Source: Streptomyces sp. NBC_00154 (GTDB lineage: Bacteria > Actinomycetota > Actinomycetes > Streptomycetales > Streptomycetaceae). From it: a stretch of DNA of 64,000 nucleotides. Made by a program: the position numbers and the translations under genes. Of this stretch, positions 27,159 through 35,802 are shown in pieces. A model generated the notes under the pieces. It ran no database searches. It was not told where the DNA came from and saw only the letters and a program-made list of their open reading frames with translations. Every line of letters begins with the position of its first letter. Within the stretch, counting starts at the first letter, position 1. The DNA is taken from assembly GCF_026342835.1 (NCBI RefSeq), contig NZ_JAPEMI010000001.1:7756501-7820500 (forward strand), written 5' to 3'.

Positions 27159-28175
27159 TCAGTACTGTTCGGTCTCGACGAAGCCCGCGTCGTCGTCGGC
27201 GCCGAAGGCGTTGGCAGCGGCGGTCGGGTCGAATCCGGGCGGGCTGTCCTTGAGGCCCATGCCCATGCCGGCCAGCTTTGCCTTGACCTCGTCGATCGAC
27301 TTCGTACCGAAGTTGCGGATGTCGAGGAGGTCGGCCTCGGAGCGGGCGAGAAGCTCGCCGACCGTGTGGACGCCCTCGCGCTTGAGGCAGTTGTACGACC
27401 GGACGGTGAGCTCGAGCTCCTCGATCGGCAGCGCCAGATCGGCAGCGAGAGCGGTGTCTGTCGGGGAGGGGCCCATGTCGATGCCCTCGGCGTCGGTGTT
27501 GAGCTCGCGTGCCAGGCCGAACAGCTCGACCAGGGTCTTACCGGCCGACGCCATGGCGTCACGGGGACGCATGGCCTGCTTGGTCTCGACGTCGACGATC
27601 AGCTTGTCGAAGTCGGTGCGCTGCTCGACACGGGTCGCCTCGACCTTGTACGTGACCTTGAGCACCGGCGAGTAGATGGAGTCGACCGGGATACGGCCGA
27701 TCTCCTGGCCCGCCTGCTTGTTCTGGACGGCGGAGACGTAGCCGCGACCGCGCTCGACGGTCAGCTCCATCTCCAGCTTGCCCTTGCTGTTCAGCGTGGC
27801 CAGGACCAGGTCCGGGTTGTGGACCTCGACTCCGGCCGGCGGGGCGATGTCAGCAGCCGTGACCAGGCCGGGACCCTGCTTGCGCAGGTACATCACGACC
27901 GGCTCGTCGTGCTCCGAGGAGAGGTCCAACTGCTTGATGTTGAGGATGAGGTCGGTGACGTCCTCCTTGACGCCCGGCACGGTGGTGAACTCGTGCAGGA
28001 CACCGTCGATCCGGACGCTGGTAACCGCAGCACCCGGGATCGAGGACAGGAGCGTCCGACGCAGGGAGTTGCCGAGGGTGTAACCGAAGCCCGGCTCCAG
28101 TGGCTCAATGACGAACCGGGAGCGGAACTCGTCGACGACCTCTTCGGTCAACGAAGGACGCTGAGCAATCAGCAT
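27159..28175 (-). CDS. rpoA: RNA polymerase alpha subunit, orphan copy
   Basis: 338 residues from ATG 28175, with GGAGG nine bases upstream. Both domains are intact: the N-terminal dimerisation domain (EPLEPGFGYTLGNSLRRTLL, GVKEDVTDLILNIKQLDLSS) and the C-terminal domain (ELELTVRSYNCLKREGVHTV, DLLDIRNFGTKSIDEVKAKL), which contacts UP elements and activators. It ends with the usual Streptomyces tail FVETEQY. Normally rpoA sits between rpsD and rplQ; here the neighbours are a broken SET gene and hypothetical ORFs, so this is an extra or relocated copy. Differences from memory of the standard protein are few and conservative. Confidence 0.93.
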   Translation of the reverse strand: MLIAQRPSLTEEVVDEFRSRFVIEPLEPGFGYTLGNSLRRTLLSSIPGAAVTSVRIDGVLHEFTTVPGVKEDVTDLILNIKQLDLSSEHDEPVVMYLRKQGPGLVTAADIAPPAGVEVHNPDLVLATLNSKGKLEMELTVERGRGYVSAVQNKQAGQEIGRIPVDSIYSPVLKVTYKVEATRVEQRTDFDKLIVDVETKQAMRPRDAMASAGKTLVELFGLARELNTDAEGIDMGPSPTDTALAADLALPIEELELTVRSYNCLKREGVHTVGELLARSEADLLDIRNFGTKSIDEVKAKLAGMGMGLKDSPPGFDPTAAANAFGADDDAGFVETEQY

Positions 28176-28287
28176 GGGGCGGTGCCTCCAGATTTCGGCG
28201 CCCGCTATTTGACGCCGTAGACACCGCACGGTATCGGCAATACGACCTCACAAGAGGCCGCACCGCCCGACGCCGCCAGGTACCGGC

Positions 28288-28608
28288 TCAGCCGGCGGGA
28301 CAGGAGAGTTGCCCGAAGCGCGCGGCGCCTTTGCCGTCAGGCCGCACACCGGCGCGGTGGTGAGACGAAGAGGCCGAGAGCCTGCTGCCACGGGCCGGGG
28401 CGCCATGCGATGGGCGATCAAGAGCACGCCGCGCCCGCGGAACAGGGTGCGGGAGTACGACTCGTCGGCCAGGCCCTGCTCGAAGAACGGGTTGCCCGCC
28501 TGCCCCGCGGCGAGGCGTACGTGCACGCATGGGGGAGCCGTCGAGGGTGTGTGAGATCTTGCGGGGCCGCGGCCCGGTAATGAACTGGGGGGCGTAGGCG
28601 TCGCCCAA
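28288..28608 (-). CDS. Hypothetical protein, probably frameshifted
   Basis: TTG at 28608 follows an excellent GGGAGGTAGG ribosome-binding site, and the first 26 residues (GDAYAPQFITGPRPRKISHT, then LDGSP) look genuine. The frame then turns Arg-rich, while another frame (QAGNPFFEQGLADESYSRTL, then FRGRGVLLIAHR) looks more protein-like, suggesting a frameshift near 28525. A palindromic operator lies 25 bases upstream. Family not recognised. Confidence 0.4.
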   Translation of the reverse strand: MGDAYAPQFITGPRPRKISHTLDGSPMRARTPRRGAGGQPVLRAGPGRRVVLPHPVPRARRALDRPSHGAPARGSRLSASSSHHRAGVRPDGKGAARFGQLSCPAG

Positions 28609-28632
28609 GACCTACCTCCCTTGCCACTTCGA

Positions 28633-28656
28633 AAGTAGGAGTATATGCTCTTATTG
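28633..28656. promoter_or_regulatory. Operator-like palindrome, imperfect copy
   Basis: A 24-base site (core AGGAGTATATGCTC) matching the perfect palindrome at 29546-29569 at 20 of 24 positions. It lies just upstream of the minus-strand ORF at 28608. The pair suggests one dimeric regulator, for example MarR-like, controlling both sides. Confidence 0.6.
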
Positions 28657-28949
28657 TCGCCGTCGGTAAACCTTGTCGTGACGACATGGCCCCGACATAG
28701 ACGGATCTCGCCGACACGTGCAACAACCTGGCACTACGCAAGTCCGCACCGGCAAGATCACGGCTCGGAATCCAGGGCGGCCACCACCCATGGCCATCCG
28801 TCGCTTCCTCGGCGGATGGGTTGCGTGAGCCACCCGACACGGATTGTTCACAAGTCGATCGGAGCAGGCGGCGGCGCTGCGTATCCGGGCCGAGGTTTCA
28901 CGCCTTTCTGCCGCCACTGAATCGACACACCACGGAATGGAGCGGCAAG

Positions 28950-29465
28950 TTGCCGACTGCATTGAAGATCAACAAGCTGCGTTACCTGACTGCAGCCGTT
29001 GGCATCGCTACGGCCCTCGCCGGTGGCGTCGCCATTGCGCCGCTGGCGTCGGCCGGCACGTCGACTTCCGTCAGTGCGCACGTCGTTGACCAGCGCGCGA
29101 AAACTTTCGAGCTGGTCGGCAAACAGACCTCGCTCGAAGACCTCGATCTGGGCAGGGAGGGAATCAGCCCGGGTGACCAGCGTGTCATCCACGAAGACCT
29201 CTACCGCGACGGCGAGAAGGTCGGCGATCACGGCGTCGTCTGCACCTATACTCACGTCGATCCGGCCGCGCTCCAGTGCCTGGGCACCTTCTCTCTGCCT
29301 GAGGGGCAGTTCGCTGCGCAGGCGCTGCTCCACCTGCCCGCCCCGTCCTACGTCGACGTCGGCATCACCGGCGGTTCCGGCGACTACCGCAACGCCCGGG
29401 GCTTTGTTCGCACCGTTCCCGCCGGTGACACCGAGAGGCACTTCACCGTCCACCTGAAGCGCTGA
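28950..29465 (+). CDS. Secreted allene-oxide-cyclase-barrel-like protein
   Basis: 171 residues from TTG 28950, with GGAG seven bases upstream; a longer frame upstream has no signal. A signal peptide is clear (INKLRYLTAAVGIATALAGG, then VAIAPLASAG). The mature part includes LGREGISPGDQRVIHEDLYR, GVVCTYTHVDPAALQCLGTF and GGSGDYRNARGFVRTV, characteristic of the dirigent/allene oxide cyclase barrel seen in many Streptomyces secreted proteins. Activity unknown. It lies between the two copies of the palindromic operator. Confidence 0.75.
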   Translation: MPTALKINKLRYLTAAVGIATALAGGVAIAPLASAGTSTSVSAHVVDQRAKTFELVGKQTSLEDLDLGREGISPGDQRVIHEDLYRDGEKVGDHGVVCTYTHVDPAALQCLGTFSLPEGQFAAQALLHLPAPSYVDVGITGGSGDYRNARGFVRTVPAGDTERHFTVHLKR

Positions 29466-29545
29466 CGGTTGACTGTCGTACGCCCGGGCGACTCGGCGTC
29501 GCAGCGTCACCGAAAGGCTCGGAAGGATTTGCTCCCCGCTTGCGC

Positions 29546-29569
29546 CAATAGGAGCATATGCTCCTATTG
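29546..29569. promoter_or_regulatory. Perfect 24-bp palindromic operator
   Basis: A fully symmetric 24-base site whose centre is GGAGCATATGCTCC with flanking AATA/TATT. It lies about 160 bases upstream of the nitrilase gene and 80 bases downstream of the AOC-like gene. A related copy lies at 28633-28656. The form suits a dimeric winged-helix regulator. Confidence 0.75.
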
Positions 29570-29728
29570 CGGTGTAGTCGCCAGTAGCCACTAGTGGAGC
29601 GGGACTTGTCCGCCCGGCCGGGCCCTATCCCTCCTGGATCGCCTCGACCCTTTTTATCGCGTGCCTGTCCCGGGTTGCGCGCCGCATCACGAGATCTTAC
29701 CGACCGTACATTTGCAAGGAGTATCACC

Positions 29729-30718
29729 ATGACTGTCATACGAGCCGCTGCAGTCCAGATCAGTCCCGTGCTCTACAGCCGCGCCGGCACGGTCGAGAAG
29801 GTCGTGAAGAAGATCCGGGACCTGGGCGCACAGGGCGTCCAGTTCGCCGTCTTCCCCGAGACCGTCGTCCCCTACTACCCCTACTTCTCCTTCGTGCAGC
29901 CGCCCTACGCCATGGCCAAGGAGCACCTGCGCCTCCTCGAAGAGGCGGTGACGGTGCCGTCCGCCGAGACCGACGCGATCGGCGCGGCAGCCCGCGAGGC
30001 GGGCGTGGTCGTCTCGATCGGCGTCAACGAACGTGACGGCGGCACCATCTACAACACCCAGCTGCTCTTCGACGCGGACGGCACGCTGATCCAGCGCCGG
30101 CGCAAGCTCACGCCGACCTACCACGAGCGGATGATCTGGGGCCAGGGCGATGCTTCGGGACTGCGCGCGGTGGACAGCGCCGTCGGCCGTATCGGCCAAC
30201 TCGCCTGCTGGGAGCACTACCTGCCGCTGGCTCGCTATGCCCTGATGGCCGATGGCGAGCAGATCCACGCCGCGATGTACCCCGGCTCCTTCGGCGGCGA
30301 GCTGTTCGCCGAGCAGATCGAGGTGAACATCCGTCAGCATGCGCTGGAGTCGGCCTGCTTCGTGGTCAACGCCACCGCCTGGCTCGATGCCGGCCAGCAG
30401 GCGAAACTCGCCGAGGACACCGGCGCCCCAGCCGCTGCGATGTCCGGCGGCTTCTTCACCGCCATTGTCGACCCCGAGGGCCGCATCATCGGCGAGCCGC
30501 TCACATCCGGCGAAGGCGAAGTCATCGCCGACCTGGACTTCGCACAGATCGACCTGCGCAAGCGCCTGATGGATGCGCGCGGCCACTACAGCCGCCCGGA
30601 ACTGCTCAGCCTGCAGATCGAACGCACGCCGGCGCCCCACGTCCACGAGCGCACCGGCCACGGGTCGGCCCAGACCACGCGTGTGACGGAAGAGGCTCGC
30701 CCCTCCGGGAGCGAGTGA
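29729..30718 (+). CDS. Nitrilase
   Basis: 329 residues from ATG 29729, with AAGGAG upstream. The carbon-nitrogen hydrolase triad is visible: Glu44 in AVFPETVVPYYPYFSF, Lys126 in RRRKLTPTYHERMIWGQGD, Cys160 in LACWEHYLPLARYAL. The CWEH context marks a true nitrilase (nitrile to carboxylic acid plus ammonia) rather than an amidase, and it resembles the Nit1-type enzymes. The last 35 residues are a hydrophilic tail. Probably controlled through the palindrome at 29546. With the nitrile hydratase genes in this window it indicates nitrile use or detoxification. Confidence 0.9.
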   Translation: MTVIRAAAVQISPVLYSRAGTVEKVVKKIRDLGAQGVQFAVFPETVVPYYPYFSFVQPPYAMAKEHLRLLEEAVTVPSAETDAIGAAAREAGVVVSIGVNERDGGTIYNTQLLFDADGTLIQRRRKLTPTYHERMIWGQGDASGLRAVDSAVGRIGQLACWEHYLPLARYALMADGEQIHAAMYPGSFGGELFAEQIEVNIRQHALESACFVVNATAWLDAGQQAKLAEDTGAPAAAMSGGFFTAIVDPEGRIIGEPLTSGEGEVIADLDFAQIDLRKRLMDARGHYSRPELLSLQIERTPAPHVHERTGHGSAQTTRVTEEARPSGSE

Positions 30719-30840
30719 GCTGTTTGCTGATCCTGCCGGAGGGTTCGAACCCAACAGTAGGAGTACCCCGGAGCCGCTGATCGCCTAGACGGCCGAACAG
30801 CTACCGGCCATGTACACCACAGTTCAGGGAGATGTCTGCC

Positions 30841-31557
30841 ATGAGTGATCTAGTCAGCACTGTTATCGAGGCGCACGGCGGCTTGAATCGCTACAACCAG
30901 TTCAGCTCGGCCACCGTGCACCTCCGTGTCGGGGGTTCGCTGTGGCGGCTCAAGGGACAGGAAGGGATATTGAGTCATGCGGCTGTCAGGATCGACCTGC
31001 ACCGGCAGCATGCCAGCCACTATCCCTTCACCGCGCCCCACCTGCAGACATCCGTCACCCGGCAGCGGGCCGCCGTGGAGACCCTCGACGGTGAGGTGAA
31101 GGCCGAGCGATTCGACCCTCATGCTTCGTTCCCGGGCGACGCGAGCGCTCCCTGGGACGATCTGCACGTCGCCTACTTCGCCGGGTATGCCATGTGGACG
31201 TACCTGACTTCCCCATTCACCTTCACCTCTGCGGGATTCGATGCGGTGGAACTGTCTTCGGTCACGGAGGAAGGGGAGAGCTGGAGACGTCTGAAGGTCA
31301 TCTTCCCGGACCACATCGCGACACATTGCCGTGAGCAGATCTTCTACTTCGACTCGAACGGACTGCTGCGCAGGCACGACTACACGCCCGAGGTCATCAA
31401 CGCCGGGCCTGCCGCGCACTACCCCTCCGAGTACAAGGAGTTCGACGGGATCATGGTTCCGACCAGGCGGCGCGTCTTTCGGCGAGGGCAGGACGGAACG
31501 GTGTCCCGGGACGTGGAACTGGTCACCATCGACGTGGAGAGTGTCCTGTTCGTCTGA
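30841..31557 (+). CDS. Conserved hypothetical protein
   Basis: 238 residues from ATG 30841, with GGGAG ten bases upstream; an ATG nine bases earlier is too close to that site. Contains STVIEAHGGLNRYNQFSSAT, then YFAGYAMWTYLTSPF, REQIFYFDSNGLLRRHDYTP and EFDGIMVPTRRRVF. The IEAHGG…FDG…VPTRR pattern is a family I have seen in many actinobacteria but whose function is unknown; it resembles outer-membrane lipoprotein-carrier-like sheets. It follows the nitrilase by 122 bases on the same strand. Confidence 0.75.
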   Translation: MSDLVSTVIEAHGGLNRYNQFSSATVHLRVGGSLWRLKGQEGILSHAAVRIDLHRQHASHYPFTAPHLQTSVTRQRAAVETLDGEVKAERFDPHASFPGDASAPWDDLHVAYFAGYAMWTYLTSPFTFTSAGFDAVELSSVTEEGESWRRLKVIFPDHIATHCREQIFYFDSNGLLRRHDYTPEVINAGPAAHYPSEYKEFDGIMVPTRRRVFRRGQDGTVSRDVELVTIDVESVLFV

Positions 31558-31644
31558 CCGGGCCTGCAATTGCTGATCGTCGATGCCGCCTTCGGGGAAA
31601 CACCGGCGCCTCGGCACGCCGGCAGCACGTGACCCGAGGCTGTG

Positions 31645-32143
31645 ATGTCCGGGCGGCCGTTGCGGCGGGACTTGTGGAAACGGGCGACGGCCGGGTTGGG
31701 GGCGGCGTCAGAGCTGGGGCGGCCGGTGAAGGATATGAGCGGCACCGCGAGGGACGTGGCGAAGGCCCGCGCCGCGCACGCGAAGCCCGTCGCATGAGCT
31801 GTTGCGGGCGAGGCTGGCGGAGGCGGGCAAGGCTGGCTCCTGGTGCTGCAGACGCTCCACCGGGCGGACGAGGTCCGCGATCCCGGCCAGGAGCTACCCG
31901 ACCTGCCGTCCGGTCGTGCCGGCAAGGGCAAGGAGCGGGACATGACGATCCAGCTGATCGACGCTCTGGGCGCACCGTGGGATCCGGGGCGGGGGGCGGA
32001 GCGAGCTACGGCAGTTGACCAAGACGGAGCTGTACCAGCGGGCCACCGCGCAGGGCATTGCGGGCCGCTCCAAGATGAGCCGGGACGAGCTCATCGACGC
32101 ACTCGCCGGGGCCGGACACCGCCGTGTAAAGAGCGCTGCGTGA
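31645..32143 (+). pseudogene. Degenerate gene with SAP/Rho-N-like C-terminus
   Basis: A 50-codon ORF at 31645-31797 (SGRPLRRDLWKRATAGLGAA…) is followed in other frames by LLVLQTLHRADEVRDPGQEL, then IQLIDALGAPWDPGRG and finally LRQLTKTELYQRATAQGIAG, SKMSRDELIDALAGAGHRR ending at 32143. The last part resembles the short helical module of Rho N-terminus/plasmid-stabilisation proteins. Frame changes, one in a G-run near 31990, indicate decay of one or two small genes. Confidence 0.4.
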
Positions 32144-32221
32144 CTGCCGCTCCGTTTGGTTTCGCGCAGGCGCGCCGGGTTGTGGCGTTCTGAGGTTCCC
32201 CCGCTGTGCGGGAGGTGCTGA

Positions 32222-32475
32222 CTAGCTGGTCAGGGCGGGTTGACGGGGGTTCAGGTTCACTTGTTCGGCTGCTGCCTGGTTGGCGTAGTGCTTCTCCTCG
32301 AATTCGATGGGGCTGAGGTAGCCGAGCCGTTTTTGGATGCGGCGGGGGTTGTAGAAGCCGTCGATGTACTCGAAGAGCGCGAGGTTCGCCTCGGCCCGGG
32401 TGGCGAGGGTGCGGCCGCGGACGCACTCGGTCTTGATCAGCATCCATAGGTTCTCCGCGAGGGCATTGACGCTCC
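32222..32475 (-). pseudogene. IS3-family OrfB C-terminal fragment
   Basis: LWMLIKTECVRGRTLATRAE, FEYIDGFYNPRRIQKRLGYL, SPIEFEEKHYANQAA is the end of an IS3 integrase-type transposase. The upstream part is missing because the neighbouring IS110-family element begins at about 32475. Confidence 0.8.
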
Positions 32476-32483
32476 TATAGTTG

Positions 32484-33587
32484 TCAACTCGCTGCGGAGG
32501 CCGTCCGTGGGGCGGGCCGGAGCAGGTGGTAGACCTCGCGAATGACGTAGCGCTTGAGGCATCGGATGATCTCGCGTTTCGTCTTGCCCTCGGCGGTGCG
32601 GCGGGCGACGTAGTCGATCGTCGGCTGGTGGAACCGCATTCGGACGATGACGGTTCGGTAGATCGCGGCGTTCAGCTGGCGGTGGCCGCCGTGGTTGATG
32701 CGATGCCGGCCGCTGGTCATGCCGGAGCCGGTGGGCACGGGAGCGATGCCCGCGAGCTTGGCGAGAGCGGCCTCGGACTTGATCCGCTCAGGGTTGTCTC
32801 CGGTCACGACGAGGATCTCCGCGGCCGTGTCCACGCCGATTCCGAAGGGCTCGAGCAACTGCGGGGCGACTCGCTGGACCAGGTCGCCGATCATCTTCGT
32901 CAGCTCTTTGGCCTCGGCGTCCAGGTACTGCCACCGCTTGGCGAGCGTCCGCAGGGTGTGACGAAGCGCGTCCTCGGGGCCTTCCAGATGGCGAGGACGC
33001 AGGGCTGCCAGCTGCCGCGCCAGGCTGATCTGGGTCTTGCCGGCAGTCTCCCGGCGCAGGGCATCCGGGGCGTGGACGAGCATCGCCTTGATCGTGACCA
33101 TTGCCGCTGCACGCTGCTCAACGGCCTGGTCATGGGCAATCTTGAGCAGGCGGATCATCTCGGCCTCGCCGTCGGCGGTCTTCGGCGTGGCGGTTGCGAA
33201 CCCGGCCAGCACCGCGCGGGCGGCATTCTCGGCATCCAGGGTGTCGGACTTGCCATTCATGCGTCGCAGTCGCCGGTCCGGGCGGCCAGCCTCGACGACC
33301 TTGTGGCCCGCCCTTCGCAGAAACGAGGTCAGCGTGGCGCCGTAGGAGCCGGTGCCCTCGATCCCGAATGCCAGCACAGTGCCGAACGAGGCGGCCCAGT
33401 CCGCCAGTTGCTGGAAGCCACCGGCGTCGGTGGGAATCGTCAAGGTGGCCAGGATCCCGCCGATCGTGTCCATCACCGCCGCGACGTGCACGTGCTTGTG
33501 CGTGTCGACGCCGATCACGACATGCCCGGACCTGGACTGCTCACTGTCGTTCACTGTGGTCCCTCCCGCCGCTAACGTGGGGTTCAC
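32484..33587 (-). CDS. IS110-family transposase (DEDD recombinase)
   Basis: Up to 367 residues; a start at the GTG shortly before NDSEQSRSGHVVIGVDTHK is likely. The N-terminal RuvC-like domain has the DEDD residues in VIGVDTHKHVHVA, GIEGTGSYGATL and SDTLDAENAARAV. The C-terminal Tnp_20 domain includes FGIGVDTAAEILVVTGDN and LAGIAPVPTGSG, with the expected Ser. IS110 enzymes use a bridge RNA from the non-coding end of the element to choose targets. It appears intact. Head-to-head with a second IS110-family gene. Confidence 0.9.
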   Translation of the reverse strand: MNPTLAAGGTTVNDSEQSRSGHVVIGVDTHKHVHVAAVMDTIGGILATLTIPTDAGGFQQLADWAASFGTVLAFGIEGTGSYGATLTSFLRRAGHKVVEAGRPDRRLRRMNGKSDTLDAENAARAVLAGFATATPKTADGEAEMIRLLKIAHDQAVEQRAAAMVTIKAMLVHAPDALRRETAGKTQISLARQLAALRPRHLEGPEDALRHTLRTLAKRWQYLDAEAKELTKMIGDLVQRVAPQLLEPFGIGVDTAAEILVVTGDNPERIKSEAALAKLAGIAPVPTGSGMTSGRHRINHGGHRQLNAAIYRTVIVRMRFHQPTIDYVARRTAEGKTKREIIRCLKRYVIREVYHLLRPAPRTASAAS

Positions 33588-33888
33588 GCTGTCGCCGGTC
33601 GGACGGACAGGACTGTCACGGGGACGCTTTGACGAGTTGGCTCCAGGCTCCTGACTTGTTCAATCGAGTCCAGACGCTCGGTCTGCAGCCGTAGCGTCCA
33701 GGGTGTCGGTCGGCACGGGCCCGCAGTGCTCCTTGCCGCCCTCGGGCTGGCTCACTGATAGCGTGCCGCCGCTGACCGGCACCCGCGCGGTGTGGCTCGA
33801 CAGAGGCATGAAGGTGACGCAGTGACTTCAAGTCAGGGTGCCCGCCGCACTCCCGTCCCTATCTCATCGAGTGCGAGGCCAGCATCCT
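33588..33888. other. Non-coding region between two divergent IS110 elements
   Basis: About 300 bases upstream of both transposase genes. In IS110-group elements the non-coding end upstream of the transposase gives the bridge RNA, so this region should contain the left ends of both elements and two candidate bridge RNAs. I cannot fix the element boundary or fold the RNAs by eye. Confidence 0.45.
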
Positions 33889-34923
33889 GTGATTCTGATC
33901 GGTGTCGATCCCCACAAGTCGTCCCACACCGCTGTTGCCGTCGACGCTGCGGGCCACCAAGTGGCCCAGCGCCGTTTCGTCGTCAACGCTGGGACTTTTC
34001 GTCAGTTGATGCGCTGGTGCGAGCAGTGGCCTGAGCGCCGGTTTGCCGTCGAAGGTGCCGGCGGACTGGGGCGTTCGCTTGCCCAGCAGCTGGCTGCCGC
34101 GGGCGAGAACGTGGTCGACGTGCCCTCCACGTTGTCGGCTCGGGCTCGGCTCCTGGCCACTGGTGGCGACCGCAAGACCGACGCCGCGGACGCCCTTCAT
34201 GTCGCTCAGGTCGCCTTGTTCAGGGCAGACTTGCGGCCAGTGGCACAGGAAGACCAGACCACTATCCTGCGGCTGCTGACCGAGCGGCGCGACGACCTGG
34301 TGCACGAACGCACCCGGGTCCTCAACCGGCTGCACGCTGTCCTGCGAGATCTGGTGCCCGGCGGTGCACCCACCGGGTTGTCTGCCGACAAAGCCGCCAC
34401 CGTGATGAAGGGCATCCGGCCGATTACAGCCACCGACTCCTGCCGTCGGGACATAGCCCGTGATCTGCTGGCCGATCTTCGACGCCTGGACCGGCAGGTC
34501 AAGGACAACGAGGCTGAGATGCGTGAGGCTGTCGCCGCGACTCACACCACGCTGACCACCCTGCCGGGCCTGGGCACCGTGCTGGCCGCCAAGGTGATCG
34601 GCCATGTCGGAGACGCCACACGATTCCCCACCGAGCACCACTTCGCCAGCTACACCGGCAGCGCGCCCCTGGACGCCTCCAGCGGCAACAACGTCCGCCA
34701 CCGGCTCAACACCGGCGGCAACCGCGCGCTGAACTCGGTGCTGCACACCATCGCCATCTGCCAGATCCGCGACGGCGGACGCGGGCAGGCCTACTACCTG
34801 CGCAAAATCACGGAAGGAAAGACGCCCGCAGAGGCTCGCAGAGCCCTCAAACGACGCCTGTCCAACGTGGTCTACCGGATCATGAAACGCGACCAACGGA
34901 ACCACCTCGCTCAAGCCGCTTGA
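33889..34923 (+). CDS. IS110-family transposase, second type
   Basis: 344 residues from GTG 33889, chosen because the family starts at ILIGVDPHKSSHTAVAVD; in-frame starts upstream add unrelated residues. DEDD residues occur in GVDPHK, AVEGAGGLGRSLAQQL and GDRKTDAADALHVAQ; the C-terminal Tnp_20 part has LPGLGTVLAAKVIGHVGD and ASYTGSAPLDASSG. It differs strongly from the adjacent IS110 transposase, so these are two elements rather than a duplication. Intact and possibly active. Confidence 0.9.
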   Translation: MILIGVDPHKSSHTAVAVDAAGHQVAQRRFVVNAGTFRQLMRWCEQWPERRFAVEGAGGLGRSLAQQLAAAGENVVDVPSTLSARARLLATGGDRKTDAADALHVAQVALFRADLRPVAQEDQTTILRLLTERRDDLVHERTRVLNRLHAVLRDLVPGGAPTGLSADKAATVMKGIRPITATDSCRRDIARDLLADLRRLDRQVKDNEAEMREAVAATHTTLTTLPGLGTVLAAKVIGHVGDATRFPTEHHFASYTGSAPLDASSGNNVRHRLNTGGNRALNSVLHTIAICQIRDGGRGQAYYLRKITEGKTPAEARRALKRRLSNVVYRIMKRDQRNHLAQAA

Positions 34924-35022
34924 CACACAGAGGCGCTATGAGGTCATGTTCCACCCGGCCGGGGCCTCGGGAACGGGCCCCGGCAGCCGGACAGACCAAG
35001 GCGAAGACAGCCCAGCAGGACG

Positions 35023-35571
35023 TCAGTCAGTGATCGAGCCACGACCACCGGGAACCCGAATACCACTATCACTGTCGGTGATGTTCGAGATCGTCTGCTT
35101 CGACACCTCCGCGCCGTAGATCTCGGCCAGGTGGGCCGAGATCTCGCCGTGTGTGAGGCCCTTCGCGGACAAGGACAGCACCATCTCGTCAACGCCGCCC
35201 AGGCGCCGCTGGCGCTTCTTGACGATCTGCGGCTCGAACGTGCCGGCCACGTCACGCGGGACCTTGACGTCGACCGGTCCGACGTCGGTCAGCACCGTCT
35301 TTGCGCGGGTGCCGTTGCGGCTGTTGCCGCTGTTCTTCCCGGCCGCCTCATGCTTGTCGTAGCCGAGGTGATCAGTGATCTCGCCCTCCAGGGCGGATTC
35401 CAGCACCCGCTTCGTCAGCTGCTGCAGCAGCCCGCCCTCCCCAGTCAGCTGCAGGCCCTCCGACCGGGCCCGGTCTATCAGCATCGAGATCAGCTGGTCA
35501 TCCGGCACCCCTCCGGGAACCGCCGGACCAGTGGCCTCGATCGAATCCAACTCCACACCCTGCACAGTCAC
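35023..35571 (-). pseudogene. IS256-family transposase, N-terminal fragment
   Basis: LTKRVLESALEGEITDHLGY, then NGTRAKTVLTDVGPVDVKVP, EPQIVKKRQRRLGGVDEMVL and GAEVSKQTISNITD are the mutator-type N-terminal domain. Homology ends near 35070, after which the frame runs out without the catalytic domain. Truncated, probably by the adjacent IS110 element. Confidence 0.85.
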
Positions 35572-35802
35572 TTGGCGTCTCTTCCTTGATCAGCAGATCC
35601 GCCGTTAGTTTTACACTCCCGCCCCTGGCTCAGGGTTATTCAGCCCGGATCCACCGGCTTGATTGTGGTGTGATCGGTTCGGGGTCGTGCAGGGCGTGTC
35701 GGGGCTGAGTTGCGGATTCGGGCGTGGGGTGGCCGCTGGTCTGCCCAGCCTTTCCACTTTCCGCAGGTCTCGGGCCCTTTCGGGCAGGTCGGTCAGAGAG
35801 TG

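Noticed and set aside
26886..28220. 444-codon plus-strand frame opposite rpoA
   Set aside because: Only its first 50 codons belong to the broken SET gene; the rest is antisense to rpoA.
32240..32449. Plus-strand 69-codon ORF over the IS3 remnant
   Set aside because: Antisense to a clear IS3 integrase C-terminus.
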